A DNA stretch of 7,449 nucleotides from Selenomonadaceae bacterium (GCA_017453765.1 JAFTEG010000370.1:1-7449); one strand, 5' to 3'; shown: positions 1-6,759, counted from the first letter of the stretch. Numbers and translations: made by a program. Notes: generated by a model from the letters alone, not told the origin.

Positions 1-1068
1 CCGGTCTACCCTTCAATGGCATTGCGTCTTATGTTGCCGCAACAAGAAGGTCACGACAATTCCGGCTTTGCAATGGTCATGCAGGATTTAGCAGGCGTCT
101 TTTCGCTGTACAAAGACAAGCCGCTTTTGTCAATGGCTTGCACTAAGCAGGGCGCGCGGCTGGTTGAAGATTACATGGCGGCGCAGAATTTTATAAAAAT
201 GGCTGAATGGTTGCCGGTACCGAATAAGCAAAAGGGCTTGGATATTCAAGCGATGCCGTACTATATTTTCAGAAATTACGATTATCCCGAACACATTGAG
301 GACAAAGAGCGGCGTGAAACTTTACTGCTTGATACGCGCCTTGAACTGCGGAAAATTTTAACCGAGTCTAAGCAAGGCTACGTTTATTCATTTTGGCCCG
401 ACGTGTTGACGCTGAAAGAAATTGGAGACCCGCGCGACATTGCAACTTATTTCAGACTTTGGGACGATAACGGCGTATTGCTTTCAAAAAATATCATAGT
501 TCAATGCCGACAGAATACCAACTACAAAATTGTTCGGTATGCGGCGCATCCTTTCTTCTTACAAGGATACACCCTCTGCGCGAACGGTGAAAATACTTTT
601 TACACGAAAAATAAAGAGTTTCAAAAAAATTTGCATCGCGGCTACATTGGCTTTGAATCAGATTCGCAAAATTTTTTGTACACGTTGCACTACGTACTGC
701 ATGAGCTGAAATGGTCACTTCCCTACTACAAGCACGTAATAACGCCGTTACCCTTTGCCGAAATTGCCGAACGTCCCGACAGAGATATTTTGCTGTCAAT
801 TCGTCAATCGCTTGCGCACCTTGAAATTAACGGTCCCAACACGATAATTGCCGGCTTGCCCGATGGCAGAATGATGACTTGCTGTGACTCAAAAAAGTTG
901 CGTCCGGTAGTTGTAGGCGGTGACGATATGACTGTTGCAATTTCCTCTGAAGTCTGCGGCATAAATGAAATTCTGCCTGACAGAAATATGGAGAAGGATA
1001 TTTATCCCAATGAACGTGAAGTCGTCGTTATTAACAATGATTTGGAGGTGATACGGTGGAAACAGTAA
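1..1068 (+). CDS. Class II glutamine amidotransferase subunit of split glutamate synthase (5' partial)
   Basis: This is the glutaminase part of an archaeal-type split glutamate synthase, expected to hydrolyse glutamine and pass ammonia to the FMN-domain protein encoded next. The frame is open to the left edge. The first ATG (16) has no Shine-Dalgarno and lies inside conserved-looking sequence (LMLPQQEGHDNSGFAMVMQD), so the true start and the catalytic N-terminal Cys lie outside the window. Visible family signatures are the NTN-hydrolase segment NGENTFYTKNKEF (about 583-621), the GFESDSQNF stretch (about 651-677), and near the end CDSKKLRPVVVGGDD followed by ISSEVCGI (about 885-963). These match the D..GLRP and SE.. 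motifs of the GltB amidotransferase domain. It stops with TAA and overlaps the next gene by 13 nt, so translational coupling is likely. The domain call is firm; the activity is inferred because the nucleophile is not seen. Confidence 0.88.
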   Translation, partial: PVYPSMALRLMLPQQEGHDNSGFAMVMQDLAGVFSLYKDKPLLSMACTKQGARLVEDYMAAQNFIKMAEWLPVPNKQKGLDIQAMPYYIFRNYDYPEHIEDKERRETLLLDTRLELRKILTESKQGYVYSFWPDVLTLKEIGDPRDIATYFRLWDDNGVLLSKNIIVQCRQNTNYKIVRYAAHPFFLQGYTLCANGENTFYTKNKEFQKNLHRGYIGFESDSQNFLYTLHYVLHELKWSLPYYKHVITPLPFAEIAERPDRDILLSIRQSLAHLEINGPNTIIAGLPDGRMMTCCDSKKLRPVVVGGDDMTVAISSEVCGINEILPDRNMEKDIYPNEREVVVINNDLEVIRWKQ

Positions 1069-2687
1069 AGACTCAAGACCTTGCGGTTAATGATTTAATG
1101 TGGAAGATTGACTACAATGCCGATCGTTGCACAATGTGCGGAAGTTGCGTGGCGTCTTGCACTTTCAAGGCTATCAAAGTAGAAGTTCAACGCAAGTCAA
1201 TCACCGTGTCGCAGGCGAATCAGCCGGAGCCTGTTCACCAACAATGCGCAATTCCCGTGATAAAGCAAGTTGCAAGTATTGAAAATGCGTGTCGCGGTTG
1301 CGGTATGTGTGAAAGGGTTTGTCCCAACAATGCCATTCGCGCCGTAAGAAATCCCGATAATCGTAGAAATTTACTTTCACGTGACAGTGGACCGATTAAG
1401 CGCGGCGGACGTACGAATTTAAATTCTCAACGTACTTTAGACAAAATCATTGTCGGCAGAATCTCGCAGATGACTGACCCTTCTCTTGATTCGGTACGTC
1501 ATACTTTTGACATTCGCTCGCCCTTAGGCAGAATACTTGCACCTAAAGAATTGCCCATGCAAATTGAGGACGGCAAACTTGTAATGACGAAGAAAACGCC
1601 GCCGGTACGTTGGATTTACCCGCTGATTTTTTCCGATATGTCAATCGGCGCACTTTCAACAAGAGCGTGGGAAACTGTGGCAATGGCAACGGCGTATTTA
1701 AATGAACGTTGCGGCTTGCCGGTACGAATGTCAAGCGGTGAAGGCGGTATGCCGGTTAAGCTTATGGAGTCGGATTTTTTAAAGTACTTCATAATTCAAA
1801 TTGCGTCGGGACATTTCGGCTGGAACAGAATCATTAAAGCAATGCCGCGTATGAAGGTTGACCCTGCAGGTATTTTGATAAAAATCGGGCAAGGCGCTAA
1901 ACCCGGCGACGGCGGTTTACTTCAGGCTGAAAAAGTTGCGCCGCACGTACAGGCAATACGCGGCGTACCTAAGGCAACGTTGTCATCGCCGCCGAATCAT
2001 CAAGGACTTTACTCAATCGAAGAATCGGTACAGAAAATGCACTTGTCATTAAATGCGGCGTTTGGCTTTCGCGTACCGGTGGCAATAAAATGCGCGGCGT
2101 CGTCAACTTCCGTGTCAGTCTACAATAATCTTCTGCGCGACCCCTACAAAATTTGCGGTGGCTTTTTCATAGACGGCATACAAGGCGGAACGGGCGCGGC
2201 TAATGAAATTTCGCTTGACCATACCGGACACCCCGTCGTTTCAAAAATTCGTGACTGCTACAATGCGGCGGTTGAGCAAGGCGCGCAGGGACAAAGTCCG
2301 CTTTACGGCGGCGGCGGCATTGGTATGACGGGCAACGCGGCGGCTGATGCTTTTAAAATGATTTGCTTAGGTGCAAACGGTGTTTTCTGCGGTAAAATTT
2401 TAATTCAGCTTTTAGGTTGCGTCGGCAATGAGCAGGGACGTTGCAACGCATGCAATACCGGCAAATGTCCTACCGGCATTTGTACGCAAAATCCGCGTCT
2501 CGTCAAGCGTCTTGATGTTGACAAAGGCGCGCAGAAGATTGTTGACTATGTATTGGCATTTGACGCGGAGCTTAGAAAATTAATGGCACCGATTGGAAAC
2601 AGTTCATTACCCGTAGGACGCAGTGACGCGCTTGTTTCAACTGACAAAGCCATTGCCGATAAACTCGGCATTCAATATGTTTGCTAA
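1056..2687 (+). CDS. gltB: Glutamate synthase, ferredoxin plus FMN-binding central domain
   Basis: This is the synthase core, which forms glutamate from 2-oxoglutarate and ammonia on FMN. The start is GTG at 1056, supported by GGAGGTG at 1044-1050. The N-terminus is a two-cluster ferredoxin domain: C25, C28, C31, C35 and C79, C82, C85, C89 in CxxCxxCxxxC patterns, the second followed by P. From about residue 155 comes the GltS FMN domain, with GQGAKPGDGGLL, the SPPNHQGLYSIEE segment, and the flavin-site segment DGIQGGTGAANEISLDHTG. The 3Fe-4S region near the end carries Cys 455, 463, 466, 471 and 476 (CNACNTGKCPTGICTQNP), more cysteines than the usual three. At 543 residues it matches the short archaeal-type form, which lacks the amidotransferase and GXGXG domains; both are encoded by the flanking genes. 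It probably forms one complex with them in the cytoplasm. Confidence 0.93.
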   Translation: METVKTQDLAVNDLMWKIDYNADRCTMCGSCVASCTFKAIKVEVQRKSITVSQANQPEPVHQQCAIPVIKQVASIENACRGCGMCERVCPNNAIRAVRNPDNRRNLLSRDSGPIKRGGRTNLNSQRTLDKIIVGRISQMTDPSLDSVRHTFDIRSPLGRILAPKELPMQIEDGKLVMTKKTPPVRWIYPLIFSDMSIGALSTRAWETVAMATAYLNERCGLPVRMSSGEGGMPVKLMESDFLKYFIIQIASGHFGWNRIIKAMPRMKVDPAGILIKIGQGAKPGDGGLLQAEKVAPHVQAIRGVPKATLSSPPNHQGLYSIEESVQKMHLSLNAAFGFRVPVAIKCAASSTSVSVYNNLLRDPYKICGGFFIDGIQGGTGAANEISLDHTGHPVVSKIRDCYNAAVEQGAQGQSPLYGGGGIGMTGNAAADAFKMICLGANGVFCGKILIQLLGCVGNEQGRCNACNTGKCPTGICTQNPRLVKRLDVDKGAQKIVDYVLAFDAELRKLMAPIGNSSLPVGRSDALVSTDKAIADKLGIQYVC

Positions 2688-2689
2688 GG

Positions 2690-2790
2690 TTAATTAAGGA
2701 TTAAGGATTAAGGATTAAGAATTAGTGACTCACTCTTAACTCTTAACTCCTAACTCTTAACTCCTAACTCCTAACTCCTAACTACTCACT
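2690..2790. repeat. Mirrored 7-bp tandem repeats between gltB and the gltD fusion
   Basis: Nearly the whole 121-nt gap is heptad repeat. The left array (2696-2723) is AAGGATT three times and AAGAATT once. The right array (2733-2781) is CTCTTAA or CTCCTAA seven times without interruption. Between them is the palindrome AGTGACTCACT (2724-2734), and ACTCACT occurs again at 2784-2790 just after the right array. The arrays are opposite in strand sense: each UUAAG of the left can pair in register with CUUAA of the right, with a G-U pair and an A-C mismatch per unit. The transcript could therefore fold into a long imperfect hairpin ahead of the next ribosome site. No U-tract terminator is seen. Copy number could vary by replication slippage; any effect on expression is inference. 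Confidence 0.9.
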
Positions 2791-2808
2791 ACTTGAGGAA
2801 ATGTAAAA

Positions 2809-4935
2809 ATGTTAAAAATTGATACCATTAAAAATAATGAGCGAATGTCGACGCAAGACCTTCTGCTGGCGATTGAAGACGCGGTTAAAGCCGGTGAAAC
2901 AGATTTTGAAATTGCCGCAAGCGGTCAACACGATATCGGCGGACCGCTGTGGCATCCGGACGGCAAAACGCTGAAATTTCACGTCACCAACGCGGGACAG
3001 CGTGTCGGTTCAATGTGTCTTCCGAATACAGAAATTATCGTTGAAGGTTCCACATCCGCAGACGTCGGCTGGCTTAATGCAGGCGGCTTAATAACGGTGA
3101 AAGGTGACGCCGGCGATACGGCGGGGCATTGTTCGGCCGGCGGAAAAATTTATATCGGCGGTCGCGCAGGTACTCGTACCGGTTCGCTGATGAAACACGA
3201 TCCCCTTTACGAAGAGCCGGAACTTTGGGTTTTAAAAAATGTCGGCAGTTTTTCATTTGAATTTATGGGCGGCGGTCGTGCTGTAGTTTGCGGCGTTGAC
3301 TGCGCGGAATTTTCCTCCATACTCGGTGAACGCGCTTGCGTCGGTATGGTCGGCGGCATTGTATATTTTCGCGGCAAAATTTCAGACTATCCAGCCGATA
3401 TCCTCTGCCTTGACCTTGATGAAGATGACATAAATTTTTTGAAAGGCGGCATGAATCACTTTCTAAACGCTATTGAAAAGTCTGAACTTATCGCGGAGCT
3501 TTCAGATTGGCGCGAATGGAAAAAACTTCGTCCACTGACTTTTGAAGAGAAGAAACCGCAGGTTTTGCCTGACCTTGCCGCGTTTAGGAAGAAAGATTGG
3601 GTTAAAGGCGGAATTTTCAGCGACGTTGCGGTTGACGATTTTAACGTTTTAACTACGGTGAATCGCGGGCTGTATCGTCTGCGCGTACCCAGTTGGGACA
3701 ATGCGAAATTTTCTGCGCCATGTCAATTTTTCTGCCCCACCGGCATTCCTACGCAAAAAAGGCTGGCTTTACTGCGGCAGGGTAAAGTTGAGGACGCTTT
3801 AAAGCTGGTACTTGACTACACGCCGTTTCCCGCGTCTGTATGCGGCACTCTCTGCCCAAATCCTTGTATGGAAGGCTGTACGCGCGGTTCGATTGATGAG
3901 CCTATTAAAATCGGTGAACTCGGCTTAGAATCTGCGCGAATTGAAATTGACGCGCCGAAATTTTCTACCGGCAAAAAAGTCGGCATTATCGGCGGCGGCG
4001 TTGCGGGATTGACTGCGGCTTGGCAACTTATTTTGCGCGGTCACGAAGTCACGGTTTACGACGAGGCGGCATTTATCGGCGGCAAACTCGCACAGGTTAT
4101 TCCGCATTCCCGCATTTCGCAGGAACTTTTGAAAGCTGAATTGAAACGCATTGAAAATATCGGCGTGAAGTTCGTGACAAATTGCAAGGTTGACGCGGCT
4201 AAGTTTAATGAAATTTGCAATGAATATGACGCGGTTTTAGTTTCAGCCGGCGGACATAAGGCGCGGTATTTTAACTGGGACGGCGCGGACAAATTGACTT
4301 TCGGCGTAGATTTTTTAAAGGCGATTAATCGCGGCGAAAAACCTTTTGTCGGCAAAAATGTTGTAGTGATAGGCGGCGGCAACTCCGGCATGGACGTGGC
4401 AACTTCGGCTTACGAGCAGGGCGCTGAAAGTGTTGTGGTTGTCGACGTGGTTAAACCTGCCGCTTTTCCAAAAGAAATTCGACGCCTTGAAAATTTTGGC
4501 GGCAAGATAATTTACCCCTTTATGACAAAAAAAATTACCGACGACGGCATTTACTCTGACGACGGCAGATTCATTGCGGCGGATCAAGTTATCGTGTCAA
4601 TCGGTGAAGAGCCGGTTTTAGACTTCCTGCCGAATGACGAATCGATTAAAAAATTTCGCGGCAGTTGGCTGATACCTGACGCCGAGAAAAAAATTTTGCC
4701 GAAAGTTTTTGCGGCAGGTGACGTGATTAAGCCCGGCAGATTAACCGACGCGATTGGTGACGCAAGAAAAACTGCGCTGATGATAAATCAATTTTTAAAT
4801 AATGAAAATATCGATAAAATTTCAAACGCGGCGATAACATTGGATTTTTCAAAATTTATGGCGCGACAAAAGGGTCCGGCGTCACGCTGGTATGAGAAGT
4901 GTCACCACTGCGACTTGCATGACCCCATGCACTAA
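2809..4935 (+). CDS. gltD: Fused GltB GXGXG domain and GltD-type FAD/NAD(P)H oxidoreductase, ended by a premature TAA
   Basis: ATG at 2809 follows GAGGAA at 2795-2800. Residues about 1-240 are the GltB C-terminal GXGXG beta-helix domain, with repeated glycine-rich turns such as NAGGLITVKGDAGDTAGHCSAGGKIYIGG. From about residue 300 it is the GltD small-subunit fold. It has an N-terminal Fe-S domain (C305QFFC309PTGIP; C345GTLC349PNPC353MEGC357), an FAD-binding GGGVAG at 395-400, and an NAD(P)-binding GGGNSG at 522-527. FAAGDVIKPGRLTDAIGDA is the usual C-terminal flavin-site segment. It should carry electrons from NAD(P)H, or a ferredoxin-like donor, to the FMN protein. The product of 708 residues ends inside a cysteine-rich stretch (C698HHC701...DPMH), and the same frame continues after the stop as a full ferredoxin domain to 5169 (786 codons in all). 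The truncated form keeps every flavin and nucleotide site but loses the terminal clusters. Confidence 0.9.
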   Translation: MLKIDTIKNNERMSTQDLLLAIEDAVKAGETDFEIAASGQHDIGGPLWHPDGKTLKFHVTNAGQRVGSMCLPNTEIIVEGSTSADVGWLNAGGLITVKGDAGDTAGHCSAGGKIYIGGRAGTRTGSLMKHDPLYEEPELWVLKNVGSFSFEFMGGGRAVVCGVDCAEFSSILGERACVGMVGGIVYFRGKISDYPADILCLDLDEDDINFLKGGMNHFLNAIEKSELIAELSDWREWKKLRPLTFEEKKPQVLPDLAAFRKKDWVKGGIFSDVAVDDFNVLTTVNRGLYRLRVPSWDNAKFSAPCQFFCPTGIPTQKRLALLRQGKVEDALKLVLDYTPFPASVCGTLCPNPCMEGCTRGSIDEPIKIGELGLESARIEIDAPKFSTGKKVGIIGGGVAGLTAAWQLILRGHEVTVYDEAAFIGGKLAQVIPHSRISQELLKAELKRIENIGVKFVTNCKVDAAKFNEICNEYDAVLVSAGGHKARYFNWDGADKLTFGVDFLKAINRGEKPFVGKNVVVIGGGNSGMDVATSAYEQGAESVVVVDVVKPAAFPKEIRRLENFGGKIIYPFMTKKITDDGIYSDDGRFIAADQVIVSIGEEPVLDFLPNDESIKKFRGSWLIPDAEKKILPKVFAAGDVIKPGRLTDAIGDARKTALMINQFLNNENIDKISNAAITLDFSKFMARQKGPASRWYEKCHHCDLHDPMH
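4933..4935 (+). other. In-frame TAA interrupting the fusion gene before its ferredoxin domain
   Basis: Codon 709 of the gene starting at 2809 is TAA in the context CAC TAA CAT TTA. One C-to-T change from CAA (Gln) would produce it. The other genes ending in the window (1068, 2687, 6406 and the minus-strand peptide at 6625) all stop with TAA, so the code here reads TAA as stop. The following base is C, generally regarded as a weak termination context. A small stem (TCT-C-CTGC paired with GCAG-AGA, 4949-4970) begins 13 nt later. These last two points could be chance. Confidence 0.85.
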
Positions 4936-5169
4936 CATTTACGTTGCGTCTCCTGCGGCACGTGCAGAGATTGTAAAATCTGTTTAAACTCTTGCCCCGA
5001 AAAAGCTATCACGCGCATTGAACATGAAGACGGCACATGGGAATATGTTTCCGACGAATCGAAGTGCATCGGCTGTGGAATCTGCGCGGGCGTCTGTCCG
5101 TGCGGCGTTTGGAACATTCAAGACAACACCGAAGAAATTAAAATGTACCGACTGTACAAGGTGAGCTGA
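4936..5169 (+). pseudogene. Orphaned C-terminal ferredoxin domain of the fusion gene (2x[4Fe-4S])
   Basis: This stretch is in the same frame as the gene at 2809 and runs 77 sense codons to TGA at 5167-5169. It has no ATG, GTG or TTG start with a ribosome site ahead of its cysteines. It encodes CVSCGTCRDCKICLNSCP (Cys 713, 716, 719, 722, 725, 729 in full-gene numbering) and CIGCGICAGVCPC (Cys 753, 756, 759, 763, 765). These are two intact 4Fe-4S binding sets with the Pro that typically follows the last Cys. There is no second stop or frameshift, so loss of the upstream reading is very recent, or the part is still translated by readthrough. It ends 1 nt before the dapL ATG and contains the dapL Shine-Dalgarno, as expected of a translationally coupled gene end. 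It could be a real C-terminal domain if the TAA is a base error. Confidence 0.85.
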
Positions 5170-5170
5170 C

Positions 5171-6406
5171 ATGGCAAAGATTAACGAAAATTATTTGAAA
5201 CTGCCGAAAAATTATCTTTTCGCGGAAATTGCACGCCGCGTTTCAAAATTTAAATCAGAAAATCCCGACGCCGAAATTATCAGCTTAGGCATAGGCGACG
5301 TGACTCAACCTTTGCCGAAAGTTTGCATTGACGCAATGAGTAAAGCCATTAAAGAAATGGGAAGTGCCGAAACTTTTCACGGCTACGGACCGGAGCAAGG
5401 CTACAATTTTCTGCGCGAAAAAATTTCGGATTGGAATTACAAGCGGCGCGGTTTAGACATTTCGGCGAATGAAATTTTTATAAGCGACGGTTCAAAATGC
5501 GACTGCGGCAACATACAAGAGATTTTCAGCCTTGACAGCAAAATTGCCATCGCAGATCCTGTTTACCCCGTTTACCTTGACACGAACGTAATGGCGGGAC
5601 GTACCGGCGATTTGCAAGCCGACGGACATTTTGACGGCGTGACGTACCTGCCGTGCAGTGTGGAAAATAATTTTTCACCTGCGCCGCCGAAAAATAAAGT
5701 TGACTTGATTTACCTCTGTTCGCCGAATAATCCCACCGGCACGACGCTTGATAAAGCCGCACTGAAAGTTTGGATTGACTACGCGCAGAAAAATCACTCA
5801 ATCATTTTGTACGACGCCGCCTATGCCGCGTACATTGCCGACGAAAATATACCGCGCTCCATTTACGAAGTGGAAGGCGCCAAAGATGTTGCGATTGAAT
5901 TTCGCTCCTTCTCAAAAACGGCGGGATTTACCGGTACTCGTTGCGGCTACGTTGTCATTCCAAAAAATTTGTACGGCTTAACCTCAAGCGGCGAAAAAAT
6001 TTTTTTGAAAGATTTATGGCTACGTCGCCAAACTACGAAGTTCAACGGCACGGCGTACATTGTGCTACGCGGCGCAGAGGCAATTTACTCGGACGAAGGG
6101 CAGGCGGAAGTTAAAAATTTAATCGGCTACTATATGACTAACGCGAAAATCATTCGTGACGGTTTGAACGCGGTCGGGCTGACGGCTTACGGCGGGATTA
6201 ACGCGCCTTACATTTGGCTTGAAATACCGAAAGGCTTTACCTCGTGGCAGTATTTTGACTACCTTTTAAATAAATTTCATATTGTCGGGACGCCGGGCGC
6301 AGGGTTCGGTGCGTGCGGTGAAGGTTATCTGCGCTTGACTTCTTTCGGCGGCAGGGAAAAAATTTTTGACGCCATGAACAGATTGAAATCAATCAATGCC
6401 TTTTAA
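5171..6406 (+). CDS. dapL: LL-diaminopimelate aminotransferase
   Basis: This cytoplasmic PLP enzyme converts tetrahydrodipicolinate and glutamate directly to LL-diaminopimelate and 2-oxoglutarate, bypassing the succinylase or acetylase steps of lysine and peptidoglycan precursor synthesis. The 411 residues match the family length. Fold-type I aminotransferase marks are visible: [22 protein letters not shown] (PLP-contacting Asp and Tyr), and [15 protein letters not shown] with the Schiff-base lysine at K249. Near the C-terminus is YLRLTSFGG, with the substrate-carboxylate Arg. The N-terminal [18 protein letters not shown] and the [10 protein letters not shown] segment are typical of DapL rather than aspartate or aromatic aminotransferases. 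The start is ATG at 5171 with AAGGTGAG at 5158-5165, inside the end of the preceding reading frame (TGA at 5167, 1-nt gap), so translation is likely coupled. Its amino donor is the product of the upstream glutamate synthase genes. Confidence 0.94.
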   Translation: MAKINENYLKLPKNYLFAEIARRVSKFKSENPDAEIISLGIGDVTQPLPKVCIDAMSKAIKEMGSAETFHGYGPEQGYNFLREKISDWNYKRRGLDISANEIFISDGSKCDCGNIQEIFSLDSKIAIADPVYPVYLDTNVMAGRTGDLQADGHFDGVTYLPCSVENNFSPAPPKNKVDLIYLCSPNNPTGTTLDKAALKVWIDYAQKNHSIILYDAAYAAYIADENIPRSIYEVEGAKDVAIEFRSFSKTAGFTGTRCGYVVIPKNLYGLTSSGEKIFLKDLWLRRQTTKFNGTAYIVLRGAEAIYSDEGQAEVKNLIGYYMTNAKIIRDGLNAVGLTAYGGINAPYIWLEIPKGFTSWQYFDYLLNKFHIVGTPGAGFGACGEGYLRLTSFGGREKIFDAMNRLKSINAF

Positions 6407-6423
6407 CGCTATAAAAATTAGCG
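6407..6423 (+). other. Small hairpin directly after the dapL stop
   Basis: CGCTA (6407-6411) and TAGCG (6419-6423) form a 5-bp stem with a 7-nt A/T loop, starting at the base after the dapL stop codon. No T-tract follows, so it is not a terminator by itself; it might protect the mRNA 3' end. Confidence 0.35.
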
Positions 6424-6440
6424 ATATTAAGCGGCTTTGT

Positions 6441-6470
6441 AAATTTCATGTGACGGCTGAAATTTTTCTT
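6441..6470 (+). terminator. Weak intrinsic terminator candidate for the glutamate synthase-dapL block
   Basis: AAATTTCA (6441-6448) and TGAAATTT (6458-6465) form a perfect 8-bp stem with a 9-nt loop, running into TTTTTCTT (6463-6470). The stem is A/T-rich and so weak, but it is the only hairpin with a T-tract between dapL and the next plus-strand promoter. Confidence 0.45.
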
Positions 6471-6497
6471 GCCAAATATTTTTTTTCGTGCTATCAT
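6469..6497 (+). promoter_or_regulatory. Sigma-70-type promoter for a short plus-strand RNA
   Basis: TTGCCA (6469-6474), a 17-nt T-rich spacer, then TATCAT (6492-6497): five of six consensus bases in each box at ideal spacing. Transcription would start near 6504 and run towards the minus-strand small gene. No ribosome site or credible ORF follows, so it most likely drives a non-coding RNA; it could also make a long leader for folC. Confidence 0.6.
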
Positions 6498-6521
6498 ATG
6501 CAATATAATATAGAAGACAAT

Positions 6522-6547
6522 AGTGAACAAAATGTCTAAGTTACTAC
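6522..6547 (+). repeat. Direct repeat copy 1 (antitoxin side)
   Basis: AGTGAACAAA, then A, TGTC, TAA and GTTACTAC. The two outer blocks (10 and 8 nt) and the central TGTC are identical to copy 2 at 6733-6759. It lies near the 5' end of the predicted plus-strand RNA and plays the part of the DRb/DRa elements of par-type loci. Confidence 0.8.
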
Positions 6548-6557
6548 AGGCGCAAAC

Positions 6558-6598
6558 AAAAACCCCCGAGAAATCTTTCCTACAGATTCTTGGGGGTT
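6558..6598 (-). terminator. Strong intrinsic terminator of the minus-strand peptide gene, shared with the antisense RNA
   Basis: The arms AACCCCCGAGAAATCT (6561-6576) and AGATTCTTGGGGGTT (6584-6598) pair with one G-T pair and one bulged A around a 7-nt loop. Read on the minus strand, the GGGGG arm runs into TTTTTGTTT, a proper U-tract, 27 nt after the peptide stop codon. On the plus strand only TT follows, so termination there would be weaker. The hairpin sits at the meeting point of two convergent transcripts. Confidence 0.85.
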
Positions 6599-6624
6599 GC
6601 GTCTATCAAGACGCTGAATGAACG

Positions 6625-6750
6625 TTACCGCTCATCTTTTTTGTCCGGCTCTTCGTCGTCGTTTTTGTGAATGTCTTTGAGCCAATCAATGATTAACTGC
6701 GAAAGAACATTCGCGCCGACCATGAGCAAAAGAGTGAACAAACTGTCCAC
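6625..6750 (-). CDS. 41-residue Fst/holin-like membrane peptide, candidate type I toxin
   Basis: The start is GTG at 6750, chosen because a near-perfect AAGGGAGGT (6766-6758) lies 8 nt upstream; an in-frame ATG at 6816 would lie upstream of the predicted transcript start and lacks a ribosome site. The product begins MDSLFTLLLMVGANVLSQ. It has one hydrophobic helix (about residues 3-23, ending in IIDWLK) and a strongly charged C-terminal tail (KNDDEEPDKKDE). This is the layout of Fst-family toxins: about 30-40 residues, an LF..I start, WL at the helix end, and an acidic/basic tail. The Pro typical of Fst is absent, so this is resemblance and not proven homology. It has its own promoter and terminator, and its start region is matched by a convergent RNA. 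By analogy the peptide would insert in the membrane and be toxic when the antisense RNA is lost. It could instead be an unrelated small membrane protein. Confidence 0.7.
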   Translation of the reverse strand: MDSLFTLLLMVGANVLSQLIIDWLKDIHKNDDEEPDKKDER

Positions 6751-6759
6751 TGTTACTAC
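6733..6759 (-). repeat. Direct repeat copy 2 (peptide translation start)
   Basis: On the plus strand this reads AGTGAACAAA, C, TGTC, CACT, GTTACTAC. On the minus strand it covers the last base of the Shine-Dalgarno, the spacer, the GTG start codon (6750-6748) and about the first six codons of the peptide. It matches copy 1 (6522-6547) at 22 positions; the start codon falls in the part that differs. Confidence 0.8.

Larger units (their letters stand above)
6504..6600 (+). ncRNA. Candidate antitoxin RNA (about 100 nt) opposing the Fst-like peptide mRNA
   Basis: The predicted transcript runs from the promoter at 6469-6497 to the hairpin at 6561-6598. Bases 6522-6547 are a near copy of the plus-strand sequence at 6733-6759. 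The RNA would therefore be complementary, at about 22 positions in blocks of 10, 4 and 8, to the start region of the convergent peptide mRNA, besides full antisense overlap at the 3' hairpin. This is how RNA II of the par locus of plasmid pAD1 blocks translation of Fst. The start is estimated from promoter position. The end is less sure because only two T residues follow the hairpin on this strand, and readthrough would give a longer RNA reaching folC. Confidence 0.55.

Noticed and set aside
16..18. ATG at 16 as the start of the amidotransferase gene
   Set aside because: The frame is open to base 1, no Shine-Dalgarno precedes it, and the family needs an N-terminal Cys that is not present after it; the true start is upstream of the window.
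2696..2781. CRISPR-like array
   Set aside because: Units are 7 bp in pure tandem with no spacers.
4933..4935. TAA as a recoded amino acid codon (Sec, Pyl or a Gln-reassigned code)
   Set aside because: Sec and Pyl use TGA and TAG, and TAA ends four other genes in the window at credible positions, so general reassignment does not fit.
5775..5981. Plus-strand 68-codon ORF inside dapL
   Set aside because: It is in another frame of the dapL active-site region, which carries clear aminotransferase motifs, and has no independent support.
6498..6539. Tiny plus-strand ORF (MQYNIEDNSEQNV) as a leader peptide
   Set aside because: It has no ribosome site and begins at or before the predicted transcript start.
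6533..6620. 29-codon plus-strand ORF starting MSKLLQ across the terminator hairpin
   Set aside because: No Shine-Dalgarno, no hydrophobic or conserved character, and it merely reads through the hairpin arms.
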